64,000 bases of DNA. Source: Rebecca billardiae RCC1528 (Eukaryota; Haptophyta). This document shows positions 31,891-40,947 of the stretch, piece by piece. The stretch covers positions 868,001-932,000 of the forward strand of contig OZ251250.1 of assembly GCA_965240325.2 (NCBI GenBank), read 5' to 3'. The position numbers and the translations under genes are program-made. The notes beneath the pieces were generated by a model that did not search any database, was not told the origin of the DNA, and was given only the letters and a program-made list of their open reading frames with translations. Numbering within the stretch: position 1 is the first letter of the stretch; every line of letters begins with the position of its first letter.

Positions 31891-33580
31891 GTCAGCTGTA
31901 TTGCCGTTTTGGAAAGTGTGGTCAGGTGTATTGCCAAACGCACGTTTTGACTACCGTGGTCAGTTGTATTGCCGTTTTCCATGTTTGGGAATCACGTGTC
32001 AATCTTGTTGCCAACGTCGAATACTTGTGTCAGGTGTATTGCCGTGGATGATGGCCCAATACTTTGTCCAGCTGTATTGCCGTCGCGTAGTGTGGGTCAG
32101 TTGTGTTGCCGTTTGCGCATCTTTGATTCAGGTTTGTTGCCGCGATCGCCCACGCGCTGATGATGGCGCTGGCGCCCACGCGCCGCAGGCGTGCGCGGCG
32201 TGCCCTTGAGCAGGCCTAGCTGATCCCAGGCCAGAAGAGTGGCGTTCAACGACGACGATCTCTGCCGGGGTAGCGCCGTGTTCCTCCACATCATCAAGCC
32301 GAGCGACGAGCTGAACCGTGGACCGGAATCTGCACAAACGCTGCCGCATGCGCGCGCAGTGCAACACGCGCGTGCACCTCGGGCTACTCGCCGTCTACGC
32401 GGAGACGGGCGAGAATCCGTCGCGACTTCTATCGAATCGGCGTTGCTCCGTGCTCACTTCGACTCCGGGACCGTCAAGCGCGCAGTCGATGACATTGCGA
32501 CGGCAGCGCATGCAGGTGCATGCGTGAAGCAGGGTGAGCGTGTGTTGCTGCGCCCCGATTCGCGGGAGTCGAACGTGCACGACGGGCGTGTGCTCTTCAA
32601 CGGCCTCAAGGAGCTTGACCAACGCGACGCGCGTCCCTCTCACTGCCTGCCATCGACTGTCATTCACACCGTGGCGATCAACCAACGCGCGTCGCTCTCG
32701 CTCGTGCAACACTGCTGGCGCGTGCCTTTTTGCGATTGTCATCACTCCAACAGCAGACTGCCCTGTGGCCAACCGTGTGCAGGTGGCTGACCGTGCGCCA
32801 GTCGCACTCGTCAACGCAGGCTGATTGGCCCGTGGAGGAGGAAGTCCAAGGCGTACTGCCAGCTGGGACACAACGCACCGACCGGCGGGCGGTGCGCCGC
32901 GCGCGCCTCGACGAGCCAGCAAGCAGGAGGGGCAGGCGACGCTTCCTGCTGCTGCTGGAACCCGAGTGGCAGGCTTGGCGAGCGCGGTCGCAGCTTGAGG
33001 CGGCGCGTGCAGCGGCATGGGACGCGATGCGGCTCACGTGGCCGCTGAAGTAGCAGCAGTCCCGATGGCGCTGGCGGCCGGCCGCCGGCGGGCGGCAAGC
33101 GCGACGGCGACGGGAAGCGCCGACTGCTACTGGAAGTCAAGATGAGCTACGCAGGCCGCATGATGATGGCATGTCGGTTGGTTGCTGTCGCGTATCCTGC
33201 ATGCCGCGCGCAGGCAGTCGCAGCTCTGCACGCACGCGCACACGGGCTGCGCGAGTCTCTTGTCTGAGTGCGAGTTGTGCCCCAGCCATGAGCTGCTGGC
33301 GGCAATACAACTGACACATAGTTATGGAAAGGGCAATATTTCTGAGCAGACTATGTTCAAGCTCGAAAACGGCAATATTCGTGAACCAAGTACTGTGAAA
33401 GGGTCATTGGTTTGAAACCAGTATTTGAGGGGCAATATTGTTGACACACTATCCAAAAGCGGCAATATTCTTGACCCATACTACTACTGAAAACGGCAAT
33501 ACAACTGACCACGGTAGTCATAACGTGCTTTTGGCAATACAACTGACCACACTATCCAAAGCGGCAATACAATAACTGAC
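31891..33580. mobile_element. 1.7-kb element with eight subterminal repeats at each end in inverted orientation
   Basis: The left array (31891 to about 32145) has eight copies of a motif close to GTCAGTTGTATTGCCGTTTT, about 30-38 bp apart. The right array (about 33299-33580) has eight copies of its reverse complement. The outermost 120 bp of each end also align with each other: GGAAAGTGTGGTCAG versus GGATAGTGTGGTCAG, and GACTACCGTGGTCAG on both sides. The two ends therefore form imperfect terminal inverted repeats. Both flanks run into TA-rich sequence. No clear target duplication was found. The interior (32150-33290) has only ORFs without recognised motifs. Iterated subterminal sites are the usual binding sites of a transposase. 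The family is not one I recognise. Confidence 0.7.
32395..33018 (-). CDS. Possible element-encoded ORF, no known motif
   Basis: The longest open frame inside the 31.9-33.6 kb element (207 residues). The central part (LVDRHGVNDSRWQAVRGTRV, ALVKLLEAVEEHTPVVHVRL) reads like folded protein. The two ends are Arg/Ala-rich like background. A competing frame on the + strand overlaps it, so even the coding strand is uncertain. Confidence 0.2.
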   Translation of the reverse strand: MPLHAPPQAATALAKPATRVPAAAGSVACPSCLLARRGARGAPPAGRCVVSQLAVRLGLPPPRANQPALTSATGARSATCTRLATGQSAVGVMTIAKRHAPAVLHERERRALVDRHGVNDSRWQAVRGTRVALVKLLEAVEEHTPVVHVRLPRIGAQQHTLTLLHACTCMRCRRNVIDCALDGPGVEVSTEQRRFDRSRDGFSPVSA

Positions 33581-33986
33581 GTCGGCTCATTATATATATA
33601 TACTACCGTAGTATGCTGCTGAGCGCGTGTCAGCAGGACCGCGGGCGGATGACGCCGTCGGCGCCACACGACACGTGACACGCTCACGGACCGCCACGGG
33701 CACGGCGCCGCGGCGCGCTGCGGCCCGCCTGGCACTGCGGAGTGGCAGCGCGACGTGCCCATATATGATCGTACAGTAGTCATATATTCGAGCGCTGCCG
33801 AGGGCGCCATGCCCGGACTTCGGAGCGTCCGGCGGCCAGTCGTGGCGGCTCGGCGCACGCGCCCGCGGCACTGCCGCGCACAGCCGACGCTTCGAAAGCT
33901 CAACGTGTCGCCTGCCCCGCTCGCAGCGCGCGGCCGCCACCGTGCCCACGCCCGCCCGCCCATCAGGATTCGTCAGACCTCGCCCA
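33581..33986. other. Intergenic
   Basis: A short TA run (about 33590-33602) marks the right flank of the element. No gene was recognised before the EngB stop codon. Confidence 0.4.
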
Positions 33987-33996
33987 TCCTCACGAC

Positions 33997-34920
33997 TTAC
34001 GCAGCCTCACTCGCGGCGGCGTCGCGCTGCTGCCGCTTGCGCTGCAGCTCGTCGAGCAGCGCCGCGCAGCCCTCGCGCCCGCCCGGCGCGGTCGCGAAGC
34101 TCTGCAGGTACCGCAGCACCTGCCGCCGCGCGCGCCGCCCCTGCGGCAGCTCGTTGGTGGCCGCGTAATGCACGTGCACCCCCTCCCACCCCAGCTGGCG
34201 CTTCACGCGCGCGACGCCGCGCGCGCGCGCGTCCGCGTTGGGCACGCGGTCGTCCTTGGTGAGCACGAGCAGCATGGGCAGCCGCTGCGCGTCCTCCGAC
34301 GCCGCCGTCGCCGCGCGGAGTCCGGTGCTCTGCACGAAAGTCCGGACGTCCTCGGAGACGCGCCAGCGCACGTCGTGCAGAAAGAGCATCGCGCGCAGGT
34401 CGATGGCGAGGCGGGTGTACGCGGCGTACAGCGGCTCGAACTCGGTGTCCCACAGCTTGCTCGTCTGCCCGTCGCGCGCGGGCAGCCCGGGCAGGTCGGT
34501 CAGCACGATCCGGCCGTTCACCACGATCCAATCGATGGTGCGCGTCTTGCCCGCGACGCTCGACGAGCGCGCAACGTCGCGGCCGACGAGGTGGTTGAGC
34601 ATGGAGGACTTGCCCGCGTTGGACTCGCCGGCGAAGCAGACCTGCGGCAGGTGGCCGAAGCGCTGCGCCGCCGCCTCGAGCTCCGCGCTCGTGCCGCAGC
34701 GCGCTACCTCCACCTTGTTGCCGCGCGTTTGGATCAGGTACTCCGGCTCGGCGGCGGGCGCGGCGGCGGGTGCAGCGGCGGGCGAGGGGGCCGAGGGCGG
34801 CGGGGAAGGCAGGGCCGAGTCGGAGAGGCGGAGCAGCGGCGCGCGGCGCAGCGGGCGCGAGCACAGGCTGCTGCTCAGCAGCAGCAGCCGGTGCGTGCTC
34901 AGCCTCGCGCCAGCCACCAT
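33997..34920 (-). CDS. EngB/YihA-type GTPase, organelle-targeted
   Basis: The ATG at 34920 gives 307 residues; the ORF upstream of it opens only with TTG. The first 35 residues (ARLSTHRLLLLSSSLCSRPL) are Arg/Ser/Leu-rich without acids and look like a mitochondrial or plastid transit peptide. The GTPase core has G1 GESNAGKSS (98-106; usual form GRSNVGKSS), a following TRTIDW switch I segment, G3 DLPG (142-145) and G4 TKDD. EngB proteins assist assembly of the large ribosomal subunit in bacteria and organelles. The G1 start GES instead of GRS is unusual but occurs. It is divergent from the DnaJ gene, with 233 bp between starts. Confidence 0.9.
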   Translation of the reverse strand: MVAGARLSTHRLLLLSSSLCSRPLRRAPLLRLSDSALPSPPPSAPSPAAAPAAAPAAEPEYLIQTRGNKVEVARCGTSAELEAAAQRFGHLPQVCFAGESNAGKSSMLNHLVGRDVARSSSVAGKTRTIDWIVVNGRIVLTDLPGLPARDGQTSKLWDTEFEPLYAAYTRLAIDLRAMLFLHDVRWRVSEDVRTFVQSTGLRAATAASEDAQRLPMLLVLTKDDRVPNADARARGVARVKRQLGWEGVHVHYAATNELPQGRRARRQVLRYLQSFATAPGGREGCAALLDELQRKRQQRDAAASEAA

Positions 34921-35153
34921 CGCGTCCGCGACCGGCTGCGTGGGCAAACAGCGCGACCGGCCGCGCGTGCCCGGGCTCCAGCGGCAGCGACAGGCGGGAT
35001 TCCGGGCGCTTCACCGTCGTCAAGGCCCGGACTTCAAGCCAGTGCTTTCAGCTTTGAGCTTGGCGGCCGCTGCGCATCCCGACCCGGCGGACGACAGTGC
35101 CCAACGCCGCGGCCGCTGCTCCTCCCGCCGCCGTCGGGGTCGGCGCGCGCGCG

Positions 35154-37542
35154 ATGGCGCAGGTGAAGGAGACGGAGTTCTACGACCTCCTCGGCGTGCC
35201 TCCCGACGCGAGCAAGACGCAGATCCGCAAGGCGTACTACACCAAGGCGAAGGGTTGCCACCCAGACAAGCATCCGGGCGACGACGACAAGGAGGCGCAG
35301 TTCAAGGCGCTCTCCGAGGCGTACCAGGCGCTGTTCGACGACGAGTCACGCGAGGTGTACGACAAGCACGGCCGCGAGGGGCTCCAGCCCTCCGGCTTCG
35401 CCGACCCGCGCGACATCTTCGCCACGATGTTTGGCGGCCCGGAGTTTGAGGCTTGGATCGGCACGCTCGCGATGTGCGCGCCCGTGGACGAGGCGCTGTC
35501 GGCGCAGGCGGAGGAGGCGATGGGCGCGCTGTTCGCGAAGGCGGAGGAGCTGCGCGCGAAGAAGGCCGCGGGCGAGCTCAGCCCCGAGGCCGAGGAGGCC
35601 GCGCGCGCCGAGCTCGAGCGCCTGCAAGCAGAAGCGAAAGAGAAGGAAGCGGCGCTCAAGGGAGCGATGGAGGCGGTGCAGGCGCAGCGGTGAGCCCAGC
35701 GCCGCGCCGCGCGCGCGTCCGCGCGCGCGTGTGCGGGCGTGCGCTCTGCGCGCAGCACGGCCGCGGGGCGACGCGTGCTGCTGAGCGCCGCGCCGCGCCC
35801 CCGGCTCCCACGCGCCGCGCGCGCGCTCGCTTGCGTGCGCCGCGCGCCGGGCCCGGCTGGGCCGCCTGCCGTGCGCGCAGCGTGTCCAAGTGCGCCGCCG
35901 CGCTGCACGCGTACATCGCGCCGTACGTCTCGGGCGGCGAGCCCGAGCGCGAGGCGTGGCGCGCCGCCGCGCGCGCCGACCTCGCGAGGCTGCGCGCCGT
36001 CTCGATGGGCGAGCCGATGCTCAACACAATCGGTGCGCACAGCACACCGCACGGGGCGGTGCGCACAGCGCACGGGGCGGGCCGGTGCGCACAGCGCACG
36101 GGGCGGTGCGCACAGCGCACGGGGCGGTGCGCACACGGGGCGGAGGAGGCGGTGGGCGTGCGCGGGGGTGAGGAGCACGCAGCGCTGCGCGCGAGGGCGG
36201 GGGCGACGCGGGATGCCGCCGCGCTGCGTCGCGCCGGCGTGTGCGCGCGGGAGGCCGCGCACACACGCGCCCGCCTGACGCGCCCGCGCCCCCCGGCCCG
36301 GACTCTGCGCCTCTTGGCCCGGACTCCAGGGTACATCTACACGCACCACACGCACAAGGTGCTCGGCCGGCACGGCGTGGGCGTGCACCGGCTGTGGGGC
36401 ACGCTCGAGTCTGCGCGCGAGCTCACGCACAAGCTGAGCGAGGGCGTGAGCACGGTGGGCAAGGTGGTCAGCCTCGCGTCCGCGCAGTCCAAGCTGGCGC
36501 GGGACGCGGAGGAGCACGCGAGCGCGCGGCACAAGCTGAGCCAGGAGAAGAAGGACGAGCTGGCGCAGCGCATCTCCGAGAACGCCTTCCAGCTCATGTG
36601 CGCGCTAGCCCTAACCCTAACCACCCTAACCCTAACCCTTCCAAGCTCATGCTCGGGAGGGCCCGAGGCGGCGCACCCACCGCGCGCACAGCGCGCGCTC
36701 AGCGCCCGGCGCGACTGTCGACTGTCGCGGCGCTGGCTGGCGCCGCGCCGGGGCGGGGCGGGCGGTCGCGCACGCCCTCCGCCGCCACCCACCGGCACGT
36801 GCCCGCGTGGCCGCCACCGCCGCCGCCGCCGGCTAGGCCACCGCCCCGGGCGTGCACCACCCACCACCCGCCTCCGCTGCCTCGCTCACCCGCGTACCCG
36901 CTTTACCCGCTTCCTATTGCCCCGCGCCTATTGGCTGCCAGGTGGAAGATCACCAAGCGCGACATCGAGGACACGCTGCGCGCGGTGGTGGACGCCGAGC
37001 TCGAGCAGGCGCCGGGCAGCAGCGCAGCCGCGCCCGCGACAGAGGCCGACGCGCCGGCCGGCGCCGCCGCCGCCGACTCCGCCGCGCCCGCGGCCTCAGA
37101 AGGCGCGGCCGCAATCTCGGCCATCGAGATCGACCTGCCGCCGCGCGTGCTCGCGCGCGCGCGCGCTATCGTCGAGCTGGGGCAGATCTTTGGCGAGGCG
37201 CTCACCTTCACGCAGTTCGTGAACCGGGAGAAGGGCCCGAGCCGCGCGGAGAAGGCGCAGGCGGCGCTCGAGGAGAAGCTGCGCGCCAAGGGCGTCGACG
37301 TGGACGCTGTGAAAAAGACCGCGGCGGACGCGGGCAGTAGCGCGTACGCCCGCGCGGCGGAGGCGGGCACAGCGGCGGGCGCGGCGGTGAACAAGCTGTT
37401 CGGCTTCGGCAAGAAGAGCGGGAGCAGGCCGTCGTCGGCGGCGGGCGCGAGGCAGGGCGCGCCCTCGACCGCGGCGGTGCCGGGGCCCGGGGGCGGCAGT
37501 GCGCCACCGCCGGCTGGCGGCAGCGCCGGCTCAGCGAGCTGA
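35154..37542 (+). CDS. DnaJ (J-domain) co-chaperone with DnaJ-X C-terminal domain
   Basis: Four exons: 35154-35689, 35881-36032, 36330-36597 and 36942-37542, giving 518 residues. The ATG at 35154 was chosen; an upstream GTG also opens the frame. The J domain is at 7-75 with HPD at 36-38 and the final YDKHGREGL. Next is ATMFGGPEFEAWIGTLAMC, then a charged coiled coil. The following exons carry the DnaJ-X pattern: YVSGGEPEREAWRAAARADL, YIYTHHTHKVLG and HRLWGTLESARELTHKLSEG. After these comes WKITKRDIEDTLRAVVDAEL. Such proteins (yeast Caj1/Djp1 type) activate Hsp70 and serve in protein import. The tail is Ala/Gly/Ser-rich. Each exon junction keeps the frame, including a Met split by the third intron. 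Confidence 0.92.
36033..36140 (+). repeat. Minisatellite beginning exactly at an intron donor
   Basis: About five units of GTGCGCACAGCGCACGGGGC (21-26 bp) start at base 1 of the second DnaJ intron. Every unit therefore begins with the same GTGCGC that serves as the real 5' splice site. Confidence 0.85.
36609..36639 (+). repeat. Telomere-type CCCTAA repeats inside the third DnaJ intron
   Basis: Two CCCTAA units, a CCA interruption, then two more units and a partial unit. They start 11 bp after the donor of the intron 36598-36941. Confidence 0.95.
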
Positions 37543-38329
37543 CAGTGACGTCAGGCATGTCACGGCGTCACGGGCGGTTTCGCCCGGCGGCAGCGGCACC
37601 GGCCACGGGCGCTGGCCCGCCGGCTCGTCGGCTCGTCGGGGCTCGGTGGCTCGTGAGGAGGGCGGCCCCCGCCGCTCCGGCCCAGAGGCTGCTGTCAGGC
37701 GGAGGCCATCGGCACGGGCGGCGTACTCAGAGTGCCTGGCAGCCGGAGCTTGGCGAGCTCGCGGCCTGCCTGGGCCAGCCTGGGGGGGCACCTGACGATG
37801 ACATTGAGTGACCCCGCGATGCCAGTGATCAGAGCTGATGCAACTCGGACAGCAAGCATCAGTGACGATGCAGACTGTGAGTGAGTCGGCGGGCGACGAT
37901 CAGAGCGGATGCCTCATGCCAGTCGGACGCGAGGGGCCCCGTTGACGTTCGGGCCGTTAGGCGTTAGCCTGAGCCGTTACCGTACTGACGAGTCGTGACT
38001 GCTACCGTCGGACTGCTCGGCTGAATACTTACCGCGTACGTCGGCTTGGCCTAGTGGCGGAGTAGTGAGTGAGTTGCGCCGAGTAGTAGTTGCGGACGAG
38101 CGCCGGTGCCCGGTCTGCGCAGACCGCCGCGCAGTGACTGGGGCACGGCCTAGCCTGACATCAGGGCTGCTGCAAGAGTCGGTCGGAGTATGCCGCTGCT
38201 GAGTGTCGTATCCTGTCGTATATCATCCATCCGAACTTGAGCTACGTCGTACTATTAACTATAGTGTAGTCTACTACTATACCGTCTATACGCGATTACG
38301 ATTTACTACGCGACTGTATCAACGATGGC
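37543..38329. other. Intergenic
   Basis: No gene was recognised. From about 37830 to 38330 GC is reduced compared with coding DNA, with many short GAC/AGT-type words but no clear tandem array. Confidence 0.45.
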
Positions 38330-38971
38330 GGGAGACTGAGTGGAGACGACGATGCCGGGCTCCGCATGCTCCAGCGCGCGGCCGGGGCGGCGGGGCGACG
38401 CACGTGCTTCGACCTTCCTGCTCGGGCGAGGCGCACCGAAGTGGGCGACGGCGTCACGCGGGACGTCGACGAGGCGGTCCGCCTCTATGCCATCGCTGCG
38501 AATGGTGGGCTTTGGCAAGCTCAGCGACGGTTAGGGGATGAGTTCTATGCGGCCGCGTCGAATTGAGCAGAGGCTGCGCGCTGGTACCGGCTGGCTGCCG
38601 AGCAGGGCAACCCAGCTGCGCAGGCCGGACTGGGGTTGTGCTGCAACCGAGGCAAGGGCGTACTGTACCGCAGGATATGGCCGAGGCACTGCGCTTGTTC
38701 CGGCTGGCTGCCGAGCAGGGCCACGCAGCTGCGCACACCAACCTGGGTGTGTGCTACGCACGAGGCCAGTGCGTGCCGCAGGACTGGGCCGAGACGGTGC
38801 GATGGTACCGGCTGGCGGCCGAGCAGGGCTATGCACGTGCGCAGAACAACCTGGCGCATGTCCTACGAACGAGGTAATGGCGTGCCGCAGGATATGACCG
38901 AGGCGGTGTCCACAGGAGTGCTCAAGCCGGCGCAGCGGGCCGTGCGGTGCCGTGAGACTGAGCGTACATGA
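38330..38971 (+). pseudogene. Decayed Sel1-repeat gene
   Basis: Pieces of Sel1 repeats appear in successive different frames: VTRDVDEAVRLYAIAANGG up to a stop, then AEAARWYRLAAEQGNPAAQ. After these come VPQDMAEALRLFRLAAEQGH, VPQDWAETVRWYRLAAEQGY, and finally RGNGVPQDMTEAV before a stop. At least two frameshifts and one in-frame stop separate them. It lies directly upstream of the intact Sel1-MYND gene and shares its repeat consensus, so it is probably a broken tandem copy of it. It has no MYND finger. Confidence 0.8.
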
Positions 38972-39288
38972 TGCGGCGTGAGCTGGCGTGAGGCTGTCAA
39001 CATGGGTGGCATCAGCACAGGTAACAGCGCATACAAGGACAGAACGCGTTACAGTGCGGACGGCTGAGGCGTAGGCGCTCGCGGGGGTGGCGACAGCGCG
39101 AGGGCGGGAGCGGGGGGCGGCGCTGGCAGGGCCGAGGCGCCGGTGCGGCGGGCTAAAAAACGGCCGGACGCTTTTTTAAACAACTGGCAAGCGCCCGCTC
39201 GGGCCGGCCGCCGCTCCGCGCTCGCCAGCGCGGAGCTCGTCAGAAAAGGCGGGGTCTCACCCGCCAGGGCCAGGGCGTGCCGCGGGAT

Positions 39289-40890
39289 ATGGCCGAGGCG
39301 GTGCGCTTGTTGCGGCTGGCTGCCGAGCAGGGCAGTGCAGCTGCGCAGTACAACCTGGGCGTGTACTACGACCGAGGTGAGGGCGTGCCGCAGGACTGGG
39401 CCGAGGCGGTGCGGTGGTACCGGCTCGCGGCCGAGCACGGCCATGCACGTGCGCAGTACAGCCTGGGCGTGTGCTACGATCGTGGCCAGGGCGTGCAGCA
39501 GGATATGGCCGAGGCGGTGCGCTTGTACCGGCTGGCCGCCGAGCAGGGCCACGCAGCTGCGCAGTACAGCCTGGGCTGGAGCTACGACCGAGGTGAGGGC
39601 ATGCCGCAGGACTGGGCCGAGGCGGTGCGGTGGTACCGGCTCGCGGCCGAGCAGGGCCTTGCACGTGCGCAGTACAGCCTGGGCTGGAGCTACGATCGTG
39701 GCCAGGGCGTGCAGCAGGATATGGCCGAGGCGGTGCGCTTGTACCGGCTGGCCGCCGAGCAGGGCCACGCAGCTGCGCAGTACAACCTGGGCTGGAGCTA
39801 CGACCGAGGTGAGGGCGTGCCGCAGGACTGGGCCGAGGCGGTGCGGTGGTACCGGCTTGCGGCCGAGCAGGGCGGCGCACCTGGGCAGACCACCCTGGGC
39901 ATGTGCTACGAACGAGGCCAGGGCGTGCCGCAGGACTGGGCCGAGGCGGTGCGGTGGTACCGGCTCGCGGCCGAGCAGGGCCTTGCACGTGCGCAGTACA
40001 GCCTGGGCGTGTGCTACGATCAAGGCCAGGGCGTGCCGCAGGATATGGCCGAGGCGGCGCGCTTGTACCGCCTTGCGGCTGAGCAGGGCCACGCAGCTGC
40101 GCAGTTGAGCCTGGGCGTGTGCTACGATCAAGGCCAGGGCGTGCCGCAGGATATGACCGAGGCTGTGCGCTTGTACCGCCTTGCTGCCGAGCAGGGCTGT
40201 GCACGTGCGCAGTACAACCTGGGCGTGTGCTACGATCAAGGCCAGGGCGTGCCGCAGGATACGGCCGAGGCTGTGCGCTTGTACCGCCTTGCTGCCGAGC
40301 AGGGCGGCGCACCTGGGCAGACCGCCCTGGGCATGTGCTACGAACGAGGCAAGGGCGTGCCGATGGACTGGGCCGAGGCGGTGCGGTGGTTCCGGCTTGC
40401 GGCCGAGCAGGGCTATGGACGTGCGCAGACCGGCCTGGGCTTGTGCTACGAACGAGGCAAGGGCGTGCCGCCGGATATGGCCGAGGCGGTGCGCTTGTAC
40501 CGGCTGGCCATCGACGGCGGCCAGCCACATGCCCACGTGGCATTGGCACACCTGCTGCTTGCAGGCTGGGCCGTGCAGCGCGACGTGGCGGAGGGTGTGC
40601 GGCTGCTGCGCAGCGGGCACGAGCTTGACGGCTCCGTGGTCGATCCGAGCAAGGTGCTCGGCGACTTTGCCGGAGATCGCGAGGTGGCCGCTGCGTGCTG
40701 CATGGTGTGCGCCAAGTCGGGCCGCTGCGTGAAGAAGTGCGAGCGGTGCCTCGTGGCGGTCTTCTGCTGCCGCGAGCACCTGCGCAGCGCGTGGAAAATG
40801 CACAAGCCGCACTGCACGGAGTGGCACGACGCTGCGGCTGCGGTGACGAGCATTGCTGCCAGTGGCGCGCCCGCGCCATCGGCAGACTGA
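39289..40890 (+). CDS. Sel1-repeat protein with C-terminal MYND zinc finger
   Basis: At least 533 residues from the first in-frame ATG (39289). The frame is open further upstream, and CTCACCCGCCAG at about 39256-39267 looks like a splice acceptor, so a first exon may be missing. About twelve near-identical 36-residue Sel1 repeats run in a row, consensus DMAEAVRLYRLAAEQGHAAA followed by QYNLGVCYDRGQGVPQ. Versions starting DM and DW often alternate. Sel1 arrays are helical solenoids for protein-protein contacts. The C-terminus has CCMVCAKSGRCVKKCERC, then FCCREHLRSAWKMHKPHC. This fits the MYND zinc finger, a protein-interaction module of co-repressors. The precise role is unknown. Confidence 0.88.
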   Translation: MAEAVRLLRLAAEQGSAAAQYNLGVYYDRGEGVPQDWAEAVRWYRLAAEHGHARAQYSLGVCYDRGQGVQQDMAEAVRLYRLAAEQGHAAAQYSLGWSYDRGEGMPQDWAEAVRWYRLAAEQGLARAQYSLGWSYDRGQGVQQDMAEAVRLYRLAAEQGHAAAQYNLGWSYDRGEGVPQDWAEAVRWYRLAAEQGGAPGQTTLGMCYERGQGVPQDWAEAVRWYRLAAEQGLARAQYSLGVCYDQGQGVPQDMAEAARLYRLAAEQGHAAAQLSLGVCYDQGQGVPQDMTEAVRLYRLAAEQGCARAQYNLGVCYDQGQGVPQDTAEAVRLYRLAAEQGGAPGQTALGMCYERGKGVPMDWAEAVRWFRLAAEQGYGRAQTGLGLCYERGKGVPPDMAEAVRLYRLAIDGGQPHAHVALAHLLLAGWAVQRDVAEGVRLLRSGHELDGSVVDPSKVLGDFAGDREVAAACCMVCAKSGRCVKKCERCLVAVFCCREHLRSAWKMHKPHCTEWHDAAAAVTSIAASGAPAPSAD

Positions 40891-40947
40891 TGCTGTCGAT
40901 GAGACTGCGCGGCTGCCAATCTGACAGTCACAGAGGCAGCGACATGT

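Noticed and set aside
39049-40879. Long minus-strand ORFs (540-592 residues) opposite the Sel1 gene
   Set aside because: They are mirror frames of the periodic Sel1 repeats; the + strand protein has clear Sel1 and MYND motifs.
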